Shown: piece by piece, positions 7,270-15,692 of the stretch
How the letters are laid out: every line of letters starts with the position of its first letter
Position numbering within the stretch: the first letter of the stretch is position 1
From: Nocardioides sp. QY071
Lineage (GTDB): Bacteria; Actinomycetota; Actinomycetes; Propionibacteriales; Nocardioidaceae
NCBI RefSeq assembly: GCF_029961765.1
Contig: NZ_CP124681.1
Coordinates: forward strand, 2,728,001 to 2,792,000
Length of the DNA stretch: 64,000 bases
Reading direction: 5' to 3'
Program-made: the position numbers and the translations under genes
Notes under the pieces: generated by a model
What the model saw: the letters and a program-made list of their open reading frames with translations, nothing else
Databases searched by the model: none
Told to the model about the DNA's origin: nothing

Positions 7270-8196
7270 ATGACTGAGCGCCTTCTACTCCTCGATACGG
7301 CCAGCCTCTACTTCCGAGCCTACTTCGGCTCCCCGGAGATCCTCGCGCCGGACGGCACCAACGTGAACGCGGTGCGCGGGCTGCTGGGCTACATCTCCCA
7401 GCTGGTCGACCAGTACCGGCCCACCCACCTGGTCTGCTGCTGGGACGACGACTGGCGTCCGCAGTGGCGCGTCGACCTGATCCCGACCTACAAGGCGCAC
7501 CGGGTGGTCGAGGAGGTCGTCGGCGCACCGGACGTGGAGGAGGTGCCCGACCCGCTCGAGCTGCAGGTGCCGGTCATCCGCGAGGTGCTCGGGGCCTTCG
7601 GCATCGCCGTCGTCGGCGCGCCCGGCTACGAGGCCGACGACGTCATCGGCACCCTGGCCACCGGCGCCGGCATGCCGGTCGACGTGGTCACCGGCGACCG
7701 CGACCTGTTCCAGCTCGTCGACGACGCCGCCGCCGTCCGGGTGCTGTACGTCGGCAAGGGCGTCGGTCGTCACGAGCGGGTCGACGAGGCCTGGGTGCTC
7801 GACAAGTACGGCGTGCGCGCCGACCAGTACGCCGACTTCGCCACCCTGCGCGGCGACGCCTCCGACGGCCTGCCCGGCGTCAAGGGCGTCGGCGAGAAGA
7901 CCGCCGCCTCGATGCTGCAGAAGTACGACGACCTGGCCGGCATCCTCGCCGCGGTCGACGACCCGGCCAGCGACCTCGGTCCGGGGCCTCGGGCCAATAT
8001 CCGTGAGGCCGCTCCCTACCTCGCGGTGGCGCCGGAGGTGGTCGCGGTCGCCCGCGACATCGACCTCCCGCGCGACCACCTCGCGCTCCCGTCCTCCCCC
8101 GCCGACCCGGATGGGCTCGCTGCGCTCGTCGAGCGCTGGTCGCTGGCCTCGCCGGTGGAGCGGCTGACGGGGATCCTGGCCTCGGTCGGCGAGTAG
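7270..8196 (+). CDS. 5'-3' exonuclease (stand-alone PolA-type flap nuclease)
   Basis: 308 residues homologous to the N-terminal 5'-nuclease domain of DNA polymerase I, without a polymerase domain. It has the early Asp in LLLDTASLYFRAYFG, the acidic cluster YEADDVIGTLA (about 117-127), VTGDRDLFQLVDD (about 137-149) and the helix-hairpin-helix GLPGVKGVGEKTAASML (about 200-216). The family removes 5' flaps and RNA primers. The equivalent M. tuberculosis gene (Rv2090) has the same neighbour, helY. It converges on helY with a 50-bp gap containing a three-fold 11-bp repeat. Confidence 0.9.
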   Translation: MTERLLLLDTASLYFRAYFGSPEILAPDGTNVNAVRGLLGYISQLVDQYRPTHLVCCWDDDWRPQWRVDLIPTYKAHRVVEEVVGAPDVEEVPDPLELQVPVIREVLGAFGIAVVGAPGYEADDVIGTLATGAGMPVDVVTGDRDLFQLVDDAAAVRVLYVGKGVGRHERVDEAWVLDKYGVRADQYADFATLRGDASDGLPGVKGVGEKTAASMLQKYDDLAGILAAVDDPASDLGPGPRANIREAAPYLAVAPEVVAVARDIDLPRDHLALPSSPADPDGLAALVERWSLASPVERLTGILASVGE

Positions 8197-8215
8197 CACC
8201 GCCCGCCGTACCGCC

Positions 8216-8248
8216 GGCCGGGCGTCGGCCGGGCGTCGGCCGGGCGTC
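8216..8248. repeat. Three exact tandem copies of GGCCGGGCGTC
   Basis: Eleven-base unit repeated at 8216-8226, 8227-8237 and 8238-8248 in the gap between the convergent exonuclease and helY genes; the last copy runs into the helY stop codon. Such arrays can vary in copy number by slippage. Confidence 0.9.
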
Positions 8249-11027
8249 AGCCGGTGGCCACGATCCCGCGCCGCAGCTGCTTGACCAGCTGCCGGGCGGT
8301 GTCGCGGACCGGCGTACCGGCGGCGGCGTCGGCGATCTGGCCGGCGAAGTCGATGAGCTGCTTCATCTGGCGCACGAAGTCGCCGGCGGTCTGGTCGTTG
8401 CGGGTGATGATCTCGTCGAGCTCCTGTCCCTCGGCCCACCGCCACGCGGTCCACGCGAACCCGGCGTCGGGCTTGCGGAGGAAGTCGAGGCGGTGGTCAC
8501 GCTCGAGTCGCTCCAGCTCGCCCCACAGCCGCACCATCGCCTCGATGGTGACCGCGATCGCGCCACCCGGCATGTTCGGCGGGCCCTCCTCTGGGCGCCG
8601 GGCCTCGTAGACCAAGGCGGAGAGCACCGCGCCGAGCTGGGAGGGCGTGAGGTCGTCCCACAGGCCGGTGCGCAGCGACTCCGCGGCGACCAGGTCGAGC
8701 TCGGAGTAGATCCGCATCAGGCCGCGGCCGCGCTCGGTGACCTCGTCGTCGTGGAGGTAGTCGAGCGCCTCGAGCACCTCGCACACCCGGTCGAAGGTCC
8801 GCGCGACGGTGTTGGTACGACGCTCGATCCGCTGCGCGAGGAGCTCGGTGTCCTTCTGCAGCTTCGCGTACCTCTCCGCCCAGCGGGCGTGGTCCTCGCG
8901 GTCGGCACAGCCGTGGCAGGGGTGCTCGCGGACCTGGGCACGCAGGGCCTGGATCTGGCGGGCGACGTCCTCGTCGACCGGACCGCGCTCGCCGCGCGGC
9001 CGGGTGACCGACAGCGGCAGCGCCCGCACCGCCTCGCGGACCTGCTGGGCGATGTCCTTGCGCTGGTGCGGGTTGCGGGCGTCGACCCGCTTCGGCAGCT
9101 TGATCCGGGCGACCGGCTCGACCGGCGTCGGGAAGTCCATCATCGCCAGCCGGCGGCCCTGCCGCTCGGCGGTGATGACCAACGGGCGGTGGCCGTGCTC
9201 GGACAGGCCGGGGTCGACGACGACGGCCGGCCCGGCGAACTTGCCGACGGGTACGACGATCACGTCGCCCGGCTGCAGCCGCTCGAGGGAGGCCAGCGCC
9301 TCGTCGCGGCGATCCTGCCGGCGTACCTTGCTCGACTCCTTCTCGAGCTCCGAGATCCGCCGGCGCAGCCCGGCGTACTCCATGAAGTCTCCGAGGTGGC
9401 ACTGCGCGGCGTCGGCGTACCCGGCGAGCGCGTCCTCGGCCTTGCGCAGCTGGCGGGCCAGCCCGACGACGGCACGGTCGGCCTGGAACTGGGCGAAGGA
9501 CTGCTCGAGCAGCTCACGCGCCTGGTGGCGGCCGTAGGAGTGCACCAGGTTGACCGCCATGTTGTACGACGGGCGGAAGCTGCTCCGCAGCGGATAGGTG
9601 CGTGTCGAGGCGAGTCCGGCGAGCTCGCGCGGGTTCATCCCCGGCTGCCAGAGCACGACGGCGTGGCCCTCGATGTCGAGGCCGCGACGACCGGCGCGGC
9701 CGGTGAGCTGGGTGTACTCCCCCGGCGTGATGTCGGCGTGGGTCTCGCCGTTCCACTTGCTCAGCTTCTCGAGCACCACCGTGCGGGCGGGCATGTTGAT
9801 GCCGAGGGCGAGGGTCTCGGTGGCGAAGACGATCTTGATCAGCCCGCGCAGGTAGAGCTCCTCGACGCACTCCTTGAAGGCGGGCAGCATGCCGGCGTGG
9901 TGGGCGGCCACGCCGCGCGAGGCGGCGTCGAGGAAGTCGTGGTAGCCGAGGACGTGGAGGTCGGCCGACGGCAGCCCGCCGAGGGTGCTCTCGACGTACG
10001 CGATCACCTCGTCGCGCTCCTCGGCGGAGGTGAGCCGGAGGTTGGCGTCGAGGCACTGCTGGACGGCGGCGTCGCAGCCGGCGCGGCTGAAGATGAAGTC
10101 GATCGCGGGCAGCAGGTTGTCGCGCTGCAGCCGCTCGACGACGTCGAGGCGGCCCGGGATCCAGATCCGGCGCCCGTTGCCGACGTTGCGGCTGCCGGGA
10201 CCGCCCTGCCGGGACCCGCGCGGCTGCCGGTGCCCCTTGAGCCGGCTCGAGGCCCAGTCGTCGCGGGCCAGCTTCATCAGCTCGTCGTTGACCGGCGCAC
10301 CCTCGCGGACGAACCCGGCGGCGGCGTCGACGTCGGAGGAGGCGAACAGGTCGAGGAGCCGGCGCCCGACCATCACGTGCTGGAACAGCGGCACCGGACG
10401 GCGCTCGGCGACGATGGTGCGGGTCGCGCCGCGGACCGTCTCCAGCCACTCGCCGAACTCCTCGGCGTTGGACACGGTCGCCGACAGCGAGATCACCGAC
10501 ACCGACTCGGGCAGGTGGATGATGACCTCCTCCCACACGGCGCCGCGGGAGCGGTCGGCGAGGTAGTGCACCTCGTCCATCACGACGAACCCGAGCCCGA
10601 CGAGGGTCCGGGACCGGGCGTAGAGCATGTTGCGCAGCACCTCGGTCGTCATCACGACCACCGGCGCCTCGCCGTTGATCGTGGTGTCGCCAGTCAGCAG
10701 GCCGACCTTGTCCTTGCCGTAGCGGGCAGCCAGGTCGGCGTACTTCTGGTTCGACAGCGCCTTGATCGGCGTCGTGTAGAAGCACTTGCGGCCGGTCTCC
10801 AGCGCGAGGTGGACCGCGAACTCCCCCACCACCGTCTTGCCCGCGCCGGTGGGCGCGGCGACCAGCACGCCGTCGCCGTCCTCGACCGCCTTGCAGCCCT
10901 CGACCTGGAACTCGTCGAGCTCGAAGGGGAAGCCGGCCGCGAAGTCGCGGAAGACGGGATGGCCCTTGTGCTTGCGGTACGACGCGTAGCGCTGCGCCGG
11001 GCTGAGGTCGTCGTCGTGCTCGCTCAT
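8247..11027 (-). CDS. helY: Ski2/Mtr4-like DEVH-box helicase HelY
   Basis: 926 residues. Superfamily 2 RNA/DNA helicase: Walker A APTGAGKT (58-65), DEVH box in VVMDEVHYL, SAT motif, and motif VI QLTGRAGRRG, followed by the long winged-helix/ratchet and DSHCT C-terminal region typical of Ski2-like enzymes. The ATG at 11027 is chosen because the conserved N-terminus begins there and a GAAGGGA ribosome site lies upstream. It ends the tatA-tatC-kinase-helY string, but an IS110 element now lies just upstream, so expression may depend on read-through or on a promoter supplied by the element. Expected role: RNA processing or turnover; not demonstrable from sequence. Confidence 0.92.
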   Translation of the reverse strand: MSEHDDDLSPAQRYASYRKHKGHPVFRDFAAGFPFELDEFQVEGCKAVEDGDGVLVAAPTGAGKTVVGEFAVHLALETGRKCFYTTPIKALSNQKYADLAARYGKDKVGLLTGDTTINGEAPVVVMTTEVLRNMLYARSRTLVGLGFVVMDEVHYLADRSRGAVWEEVIIHLPESVSVISLSATVSNAEEFGEWLETVRGATRTIVAERRPVPLFQHVMVGRRLLDLFASSDVDAAAGFVREGAPVNDELMKLARDDWASSRLKGHRQPRGSRQGGPGSRNVGNGRRIWIPGRLDVVERLQRDNLLPAIDFIFSRAGCDAAVQQCLDANLRLTSAEERDEVIAYVESTLGGLPSADLHVLGYHDFLDAASRGVAAHHAGMLPAFKECVEELYLRGLIKIVFATETLALGINMPARTVVLEKLSKWNGETHADITPGEYTQLTGRAGRRGLDIEGHAVVLWQPGMNPRELAGLASTRTYPLRSSFRPSYNMAVNLVHSYGRHQARELLEQSFAQFQADRAVVGLARQLRKAEDALAGYADAAQCHLGDFMEYAGLRRRISELEKESSKVRRQDRRDEALASLERLQPGDVIVVPVGKFAGPAVVVDPGLSEHGHRPLVITAERQGRRLAMMDFPTPVEPVARIKLPKRVDARNPHQRKDIAQQVREAVRALPLSVTRPRGERGPVDEDVARQIQALRAQVREHPCHGCADREDHARWAERYAKLQKDTELLAQRIERRTNTVARTFDRVCEVLEALDYLHDDEVTERGRGLMRIYSELDLVAAESLRTGLWDDLTPSQLGAVLSALVYEARRPEEGPPNMPGGAIAVTIEAMVRLWGELERLERDHRLDFLRKPDAGFAWTAWRWAEGQELDEIITRNDQTAGDFVRQMKQLIDFAGQIADAAAGTPVRDTARQLVKQLRRGIVATG

Positions 11028-11031
11028 TGGT

Positions 11032-11065
11032 GCACCATCCCTTCGGTAGCGGTGATGGATGGTGC
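11032..11065 (-). other. Hairpin in the helY leader
   Basis: GCACCATCC (11032-11040) pairs perfectly with GGATGGTGC (11057-11065) across 16 nt, and a 10-bp palindrome (11028-11037) abuts the helY start. On the minus strand this would fold immediately upstream of the ATG and could mask the ribosome site. It lies just outside the estimated left end of the insertion sequence. Confidence 0.5.
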
Positions 11066-11094
11066 GGGATGAGGCTTCCTGACGAACCGCCGGC

Positions 11095-11278
11095 CGGTGG
11101 CTGACCGCCCAGCGCGCTTGTCCCTCGAGGACCAGCGTGAGATCTGCGGCAGCCGCCGGGCCGGGAAGCCACAACCGGCGCTAGGGATATGCGGGTTGGA
11201 CCGCCACGCAATGAGCATCCGGCACGGCTTCTCGACACCGACGGTGCCACATCCATCATCACCGGAAGGACCGGACGA
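11095..11278 (+). ncRNA. Candidate bridge RNA of the IS110 element (non-coding left end)
   Basis: About 185 nt of non-coding sequence upstream of the transposase, the size and place of the bridge RNAs described for IS621-like IS110 elements. Predicted stems by eye: 11115-11123 with 11129-11137 (one internal mismatch, 5-nt loop), which could be the 5' stem-loop; GCGG/CCGC at 11191-11204; and GGCAC/GTGCC near 11221-11248. Exact ends and the guide loops were not resolved. Known biology supports a bridge RNA here; the structure is inference. Confidence 0.4.
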
Positions 11279-12496
11279 ATGTCCACACATCAAGGCCGGC
11301 TGTTCGCTGGCATCGACTGGGCCACCAAGACCCACGCAGTCTGCGTGGTCGACGATCAAGGCGCCATCAAGGTGCGTTTCGAGATCCCCAACACCAACAA
11401 GACCTTCACCGGGCTGGTCAAGCGCCTGAGCAAGCTCGATGTCGAAGGAGTCGCCATCGAACGCTGCGACGGGCCCTTGGTCGAGGCGTTCCTCGACGCA
11501 GGGCTGCGCGTCGTGGTCATCACCCCACGCCAGGTCAAAGGCCTGCGCAGCCGCTACACCGGCTCCGGCGCCAAGTCCGACGCCGGTGATGCCTACCTGC
11601 TGGCAGACGTGCTGCGCACCGACGGCCACCGCCTCACCCCGCTGACCCAAGACAGTGAAGCCACCCAGGTACTGCGATCCCTCTCGCGCACCCGCAAGCA
11701 GCTGGTCGAGTCCCGCGTCGGACTGGTCAACCAGCTCCATGCCCAGCTGGAACGCTGCTTCCCCGCAGCGATCGGACTGTTCTCGCGACTCGACAGCGAC
11801 GTCACCATCGCCTTCCTGCGTCGCTACCCCACCCAGCATGCGGCCAGCCGGCTCACTCCGGCCCGGTTCGCTGCGTTCCTGCGCCGCATCGCCTATTGCG
11901 GCCGCAAGCCCGTTGACGAGCTCTACGCCCGCATCGCCGACGCCCCATCCGCAGGCCTGTCCGCGACCGAAGCCGAAGGACGAGCCGTGTGCGTGCTGGC
12001 CCTGCTGCGCACCATCGAGACCACCCGCCACGAGGAACGCGAACTCGAGGCCGAGATCATCGAACGCCTCGACGCCCACGCCGACGCGCACATCTTCACG
12101 TCCCTGCCCAAAGCCGGACACGGCGTCCGCGCAGCCCTGCTGCTGTCCGAGATCGGCGACGTCCGCGCCCGGTTCCCCGACGAGGAATCCCTCGCCGCCC
12201 TGGCCGGCGTCGCGCCCGTCACCAAGGCCAGCGGCAAGCTCCACACCGTCGGGTTCCGCTGGGCCGCGGACAAGAAGCTCCGCAACGCACTCATCGACTT
12301 CGCCGACGACTCCCGCAACGCGAGCCCATGGGCCGCGAAGATCTACGCCGACGCCATCGCCCGCGGCAAACGCCACCCCCACGCCGTGCGCATCCTGGCC
12401 CGCGCATGGGTCCGCGTGATCTGGCGCTGCTGGCAAGACCACACCGCCTACAACCCCGAACTCCACGGAGGCGCCATGCAACTTCAAGCCGCCTGA
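11279..12496 (+). CDS. IS110-family transposase (DEDD/serine recombinase)
   Basis: 405 residues. The N-terminal RuvC-like domain shows the four acidic residues Asp13 (GIDWA), Glu61 (IERCDG), Asp101 and Asp104 (KSDAGDAYLLAD); a coiled-coil linker follows, and the C-terminal Tnp domain carries the presumed nucleophile Ser318 in VAPVTKASGK. These enzymes excise and insert circular intermediates guided by a bridge RNA. The ATG at 11279 has a GGAAGGA ribosome site. The frame is intact, with no stop or frameshift, so the element may be active. The frame is also open upstream for 30 codons, but that part has no family similarity. Confidence 0.93.
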   Translation: MSTHQGRLFAGIDWATKTHAVCVVDDQGAIKVRFEIPNTNKTFTGLVKRLSKLDVEGVAIERCDGPLVEAFLDAGLRVVVITPRQVKGLRSRYTGSGAKSDAGDAYLLADVLRTDGHRLTPLTQDSEATQVLRSLSRTRKQLVESRVGLVNQLHAQLERCFPAAIGLFSRLDSDVTIAFLRRYPTQHAASRLTPARFAAFLRRIAYCGRKPVDELYARIADAPSAGLSATEAEGRAVCVLALLRTIETTRHEERELEAEIIERLDAHADAHIFTSLPKAGHGVRAALLLSEIGDVRARFPDEESLAALAGVAPVTKASGKLHTVGFRWAADKKLRNALIDFADDSRNASPWAAKIYADAIARGKRHPHAVRILARAWVRVIWRCWQDHTAYNPELHGGAMQLQAA

Positions 12497-12513
12497 GGTT
12501 GACCTAGGGAATC

Positions 12514-13383
12514 TCATGCGATCACCTGCAGCGCCGCGGGAACGGACTCGACGGTCAGGGGCAACGGGCCGAAGCGCTCGCCGTCGGCGTACCCGACGAT
12601 CCCGGAGCAGGCGACGGTCACCCGGCGCACCCGGTGGCGCTCGTACTGCGGATGGGTCACGTGGCTCCCGTCGAACAGCTTCGGATAGGTCCGCACGAGC
12701 TCGCGGCGGCTCAGCGGCTTGATCAGCACCACGTCGAGGAGCCCGTCGTCGAGCAGTGCGCCCTCGGTGATCCGCAGCCCGCCGCCGAAGGACGGGCCGT
12801 TGCCGACCGCGACCAGCATCGCCTCGACCTGCCGCTCGACCCCGTCGAGCTCGAGGACGTAGCGCAGCGGCCGGAAGGTGCGCAGCTCGGCGAGCGTGGC
12901 GAGGTTGTAGCGCATCTGTCCCTTGGGCCAGCGCATCCGGTTGGCGCGCTCGTTGACGACCGCGTCGAAGCCGGCGGCGAGGACGCCGCCGAAGTACCGC
13001 TCGCCGATCCTGGCCAGGTCGATGGTGCGGCGGGTGCCGTGCAGGATGCGTACGGCGGCCGCGGCCCCGTCGCCGCGCGGCAGGTCGAAGTAGCGGGCGA
13101 AGTCGTTGCCGGTGCCGGCGGGCAGGATGCCGAGCGGCACGTCAGTCCCGGCGACGGCCTGGATGCCGATGTTGACCATCCCGTCACCGCCGCACACGAC
13201 CAGCGCGTCCGGCTCCTCGGCCGCGGCCACCCGAGCCAGGTCGAGCGCGTCGTCGGCGTCGCGGCCGGTGAGGACCGTCGTACGCCACCCGGCGCCGTGG
13301 AACCGGGGCAGCGCCTCGTCGCGCATCCGCGCACCCCGCCCCTTGCCGGAGGTGGGGTTGGTGAGGACGATCGCGCGGGGCAC
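12514..13383 (-). CDS. Diacylglycerol/sphingosine kinase-family lipid kinase
   Basis: 289 residues with the DAGK catalytic fold: NPTSGKG near the N-terminus, the nucleotide-binding VVCGGDGMVN (about 62-71), and LPAGTGNDFAR (about 86-96), then the beta-sandwich domain ending in a conserved DGE-type turn (YADGERFG). Members phosphorylate diacylglycerol or related lipids at the inner membrane face; actinobacterial homologues feed phosphatidylinositol mannoside or phospholipid recycling, but the substrate is not evident here. GTG start 6 nt after a TAGCCT box (13390-13395) suggests its own leaderless promoter. The IS110 element begins exactly at its stop codon. Confidence 0.9.
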   Translation of the reverse strand: MPRAIVLTNPTSGKGRGARMRDEALPRFHGAGWRTTVLTGRDADDALDLARVAAAEEPDALVVCGGDGMVNIGIQAVAGTDVPLGILPAGTGNDFARYFDLPRGDGAAAAVRILHGTRRTIDLARIGERYFGGVLAAGFDAVVNERANRMRWPKGQMRYNLATLAELRTFRPLRYVLELDGVERQVEAMLVAVGNGPSFGGGLRITEGALLDDGLLDVVLIKPLSRRELVRTYPKLFDGSHVTHPQYERHRVRRVTVACSGIVGYADGERFGPLPLTVESVPAALQVIA

Positions 13384-13403
13384 GGGTGAAGGCTAGCCGC
13401 GGG

Positions 13404-14246
13404 TCACAGCTCGAGCGGGCTGGCCTCGTCGGGCGAGAGCCCGGCGTTGATGGCCTTGCGCGCGCGCCGGCGGTCGTTGAGCCGGGCGATCACCTCGGAG
13501 ACGAGGAACAGCACGATCATCGGCACGGCCATGAACGTCATCGTGAACGGGTCCGTGGACGGGGTCGCGGCCGCGGCGAAGATGAACGTGCCGATCACGA
13601 TCCACGGCCGGGCGGCGCCGAGGGCCTTGCCCTTGACCACGCCGGCCATGTTGAGCAGGACGACGAACACCGGGATCTCGAACGCGATGCCGAAGACGAG
13701 CAGCGTGCGCGTGAAGAAGCTGAGGTAGTCGTTGAACTCGACCAGGTTGGTGAGGTCGGCCTGGGTGAACCCGATCAGGATCTCCAGGCCCTTGGGCAAG
13801 GTGAAGTACCCGAGCGCGATGCCACCGAGGAACAGCGGGCCGGCGATCAGCGCGAACAGGATCGTCCAGCGCTTCTCGTTGGCGTGCAGCCCGGGCAGGA
13901 TGAACGCCCAGATCTGGTAGAGCCAGATCGGGCTGGTGCCGACGACGGCGGTCAGCCCGCACAGCTTCAGGTAGAGGATGAAGCCGCCCGCGACGCCGCT
14001 GGTCGTCGCCATGGTGCGCTCCGCGCCGAGCGCCTCGCGAGCCTTCTGGTACGGGTCGTTGATGACCGCGAAGATCGGGTCGAAGAAGAACAGCGCGACG
14101 ATGAACCCGACGAGGAGCACGAACGCGGCCTTGAGGATCCGCGCCCGCAGCTCCCGCAGGTGATCGGACAGCGCCATCCGCCCGTCGTCACCGACGGGAT
14201 GGACGGGCTTCCCGATGAAGAGCTTGAGGAGTCCCGTGTACGCCAA
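13404..14246 (-). CDS. tatC: Sec-independent translocase subunit TatC
   Basis: 280 residues with six predicted membrane helices. TatC is the receptor for twin-arginine signal peptides. The hallmark N-terminal cytoplasmic sequence MALSDHLRELRARIL (about 24-38) is present with the conserved glutamate, as is the first periplasmic loop and the FGIAFEIPVF stretch in the fourth helix. The ATG at 14246 gives a 23-residue leader before the family start; a start at the internal ATG near residue 24 is possible. It follows tatA by 3 bp, as in other actinobacteria. Confidence 0.95.
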   Translation of the reverse strand: MAYTGLLKLFIGKPVHPVGDDGRMALSDHLRELRARILKAAFVLLVGFIVALFFFDPIFAVINDPYQKAREALGAERTMATTSGVAGGFILYLKLCGLTAVVGTSPIWLYQIWAFILPGLHANEKRWTILFALIAGPLFLGGIALGYFTLPKGLEILIGFTQADLTNLVEFNDYLSFFTRTLLVFGIAFEIPVFVVLLNMAGVVKGKALGAARPWIVIGTFIFAAAATPSTDPFTMTFMAVPMIVLFLVSEVIARLNDRRRARKAINAGLSPDEASPLEL

Positions 14247-14249
14247 GGG

Positions 14250-14531
14250 TCAGGCGTTGTTCTCGCGGCGGTCCTCGACGATCTCGCCCTCGGCCACGTC
14301 GTCGAGCCGCGTGTCGGCGGCGTTCAGCTCACCGGTCGGCGTCGTGGGCTTCTTCTTGTCGTCCTTGTCCTCGTCGTCGCGGAGCCCCTTGGTCTCGGCC
14401 TTGAAGATGCGCAGCGCCTGGCCCGTGCCACGGGCCAGGTCGGGGAGCTTGGCGGCGCCGAAGACCAGCACCACGATCGCCAGGATGACGAGCCACTCGG
14501 CGCCCTGGGGCATTCCGATCAGGGGAAACAT
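14250..14531 (-). CDS. tatA: Sec-independent translocase subunit TatA
   Basis: 93 residues: a short periplasmic N-terminus, one membrane helix (about 13-28, WLVILAIVVLVFGAAKL), the FGAAKLPDLARGTGQALRIFK hinge and amphipathic helix (about 24-44), then a charged tail. TatA oligomers form the Tat pore with TatC. An internal ATG at residue 7 is an alternative start and gives the more typical N-terminus. It is followed directly by tatC and sits downstream of pafC. Confidence 0.93.
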   Translation of the reverse strand: MFPLIGMPQGAEWLVILAIVVLVFGAAKLPDLARGTGQALRIFKAETKGLRDDEDKDDKKKPTTPTGELNAADTRLDDVAEGEIVEDRRENNA

Positions 14532-14590
14532 CGGCGGGGACCAACTCTCGATCGTCGGGTTGTGCAGACGTGGACCATCCTACGCCGCTC

Positions 14591-15598
14591 TCACCGGTAC
14601 AGCCTGAGGGTCTCCTGTGCCCGAGCGGTGAAAGTGTCGGTGAATTCCACAGGTCGGACCACCGTCGCGTGCGGCGCCAGGCGCAACAACAGCCGGGTCA
14701 GCCACCGCCTGTCGACCACGACCAGGTCGACCTCGGCCGACCCGTCGTCGTGCGGTCGGACGTCGCGCATCGGGTAGTAGTCGGTCGCCCACCGTGCCTG
14801 CGGGCCCAGCCGCAGGGTCACGACGGTCGCGTCCGGGGCCGCGTCGTCGGTGAACAGCCCGTCGCTCAGGTCGCGTGGCTCCCGGTCGGGCGCCGTGCGG
14901 GCCGACGGGAGTAGCTCGGCCTTGGTGATCCGGTCCAGCCGGAACAGGCGGTCCCCCTCGGCGCGGTGACAGTAGGCGTCGAGGTAGGAGAACACGCCGT
15001 GGGTGACCACGCCGTACGCGTCCACGACCCGCTCGGACTCCTCGTCGCGCGAGGGCACGAAGTAGAGCAGCCGGATCTGCCGGTTCGTGGCCACGGCCTC
15101 CTCGACCAGGGCGCCCAGCTGGGCGGCGACGACCTGCTGGGCGTCGCGCGGCGAGGGCGTGATCTCGACGTGCGGCGCGCCCGCGGCGGCCTCCAGCTTC
15201 GCGAGCACGCGGTCGACGAGCTCCGGGGTCGCACCGGCCGCGGCGGTGTCGCGAAGCATCCGCAGCGCGACGATCATCGCCGACGCCTCCGTCGCGCTCA
15301 GCCGCAGCGGCCGCGCGAGGTAGTCGGCGTTCTCGACCCGGATCACCCCCTCGGTGACCGGGCTGCCCTCCTCGGTGACGATGGCGTCCAGGTCGACGTC
15401 GATCAGGTCGTCCGGCAGACCCCCGGGCAGGCCGCACATGAACAGGACCTTGAGGTCCCGCACGACCTGCTGGGGCGTCGTACCCAAGAGCTGGGCGGCC
15501 TCCTCCAGCCGGACCCCGTCACGGTGGTGCAGGAACGGCACCAGGGTGAGCAGCCGCGCCACCTGGTCGCGGGCTCCCGGTGCGGCAGTGCGGCTCAT
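14591..15598 (-). CDS. pafC: WYL-domain transcription factor PafC
   Basis: 335 residues: N-terminal winged helix (about 10-70, LLTLVPFLHHRDGVRLEEAAQLLG), WYL domain (about 150-240) and WCX C-terminal extension. PafB and PafC together form the activator of the LexA-independent mycobacterial DNA-damage response, with RNA polymerase as partner. The ATG at 15598 is the first in frame before the family N-terminus. Between pafB and pafC lies a 94-bp gap filled by a paired-palindrome element, whereas elsewhere the two genes are usually contiguous; this may change their expression ratio. Confidence 0.93.
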   Translation of the reverse strand: MSRTAAPGARDQVARLLTLVPFLHHRDGVRLEEAAQLLGTTPQQVVRDLKVLFMCGLPGGLPDDLIDVDLDAIVTEEGSPVTEGVIRVENADYLARPLRLSATEASAMIVALRMLRDTAAAGATPELVDRVLAKLEAAAGAPHVEITPSPRDAQQVVAAQLGALVEEAVATNRQIRLLYFVPSRDEESERVVDAYGVVTHGVFSYLDAYCHRAEGDRLFRLDRITKAELLPSARTAPDREPRDLSDGLFTDDAAPDATVVTLRLGPQARWATDYYPMRDVRPHDDGSAEVDLVVVDRRWLTRLLLRLAPHATVVRPVEFTDTFTARAQETLRLYR

Positions 15599-15616
15599 AC
15601 CAGGGCTCCCAAGGGA

Positions 15617-15679
15617 TGCGGTTTGGTCCCAAACCGCACACTTTTCCGGCGTGTCGTTGCGGTTTGGGACCAAACCGCA
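15617..15679. repeat. 63-bp paired-palindrome element, copy 1 (two perfect palindromes)
   Basis: Palindromes at 15617-15638 and 15658-15679, each with arms TGCGGTTTGG and CCAAACCGCA around a 2-nt centre (TC in the first, GA in the second), starting exactly 41 bp apart. The second has 12-bp arms. It fills the pafB-pafC gap. Five more copies occur in the window. Confidence 0.92.
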
Positions 15680-15692
15680 ACCGCACTGCCGG

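Larger units (their letters stand above)
11075..12514 (+). mobile_element. IS110-family insertion sequence between the lipid kinase gene and helY
   Basis: A single transposase gene is preceded by about 200 bp of non-coding DNA and followed by about 17 bp, the asymmetric layout of IS110-group elements, which have no terminal inverted repeats and no reliable target duplication. Ends are estimates: a CT dinucleotide occurs at 11075-11076 (GAGGCTTCC) and at 12513-12514 (GAATCTCAT), which would suit a two-base core exchange. It stands against the direction of the surrounding operon and interrupts what is otherwise a continuous minus-strand string from tatA to helY. The kinase stop codon lies exactly at the right end and is preserved. 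Confidence 0.75.

Noticed and set aside
11164..11188. Assigning donor guides of the bridge RNA from GGAAGCC (complement of the left end) and CTAGGGAT (like the right end)
   Set aside because: Their order is opposite to that in IS621 and the matches are only 7 bases, so they may be chance.
15617..15679. A CRISPR-like array
   Set aside because: Only two repeats per locus, palindromic throughout, no spacers of regular length beyond the single 19-nt gap, and no cas genes.
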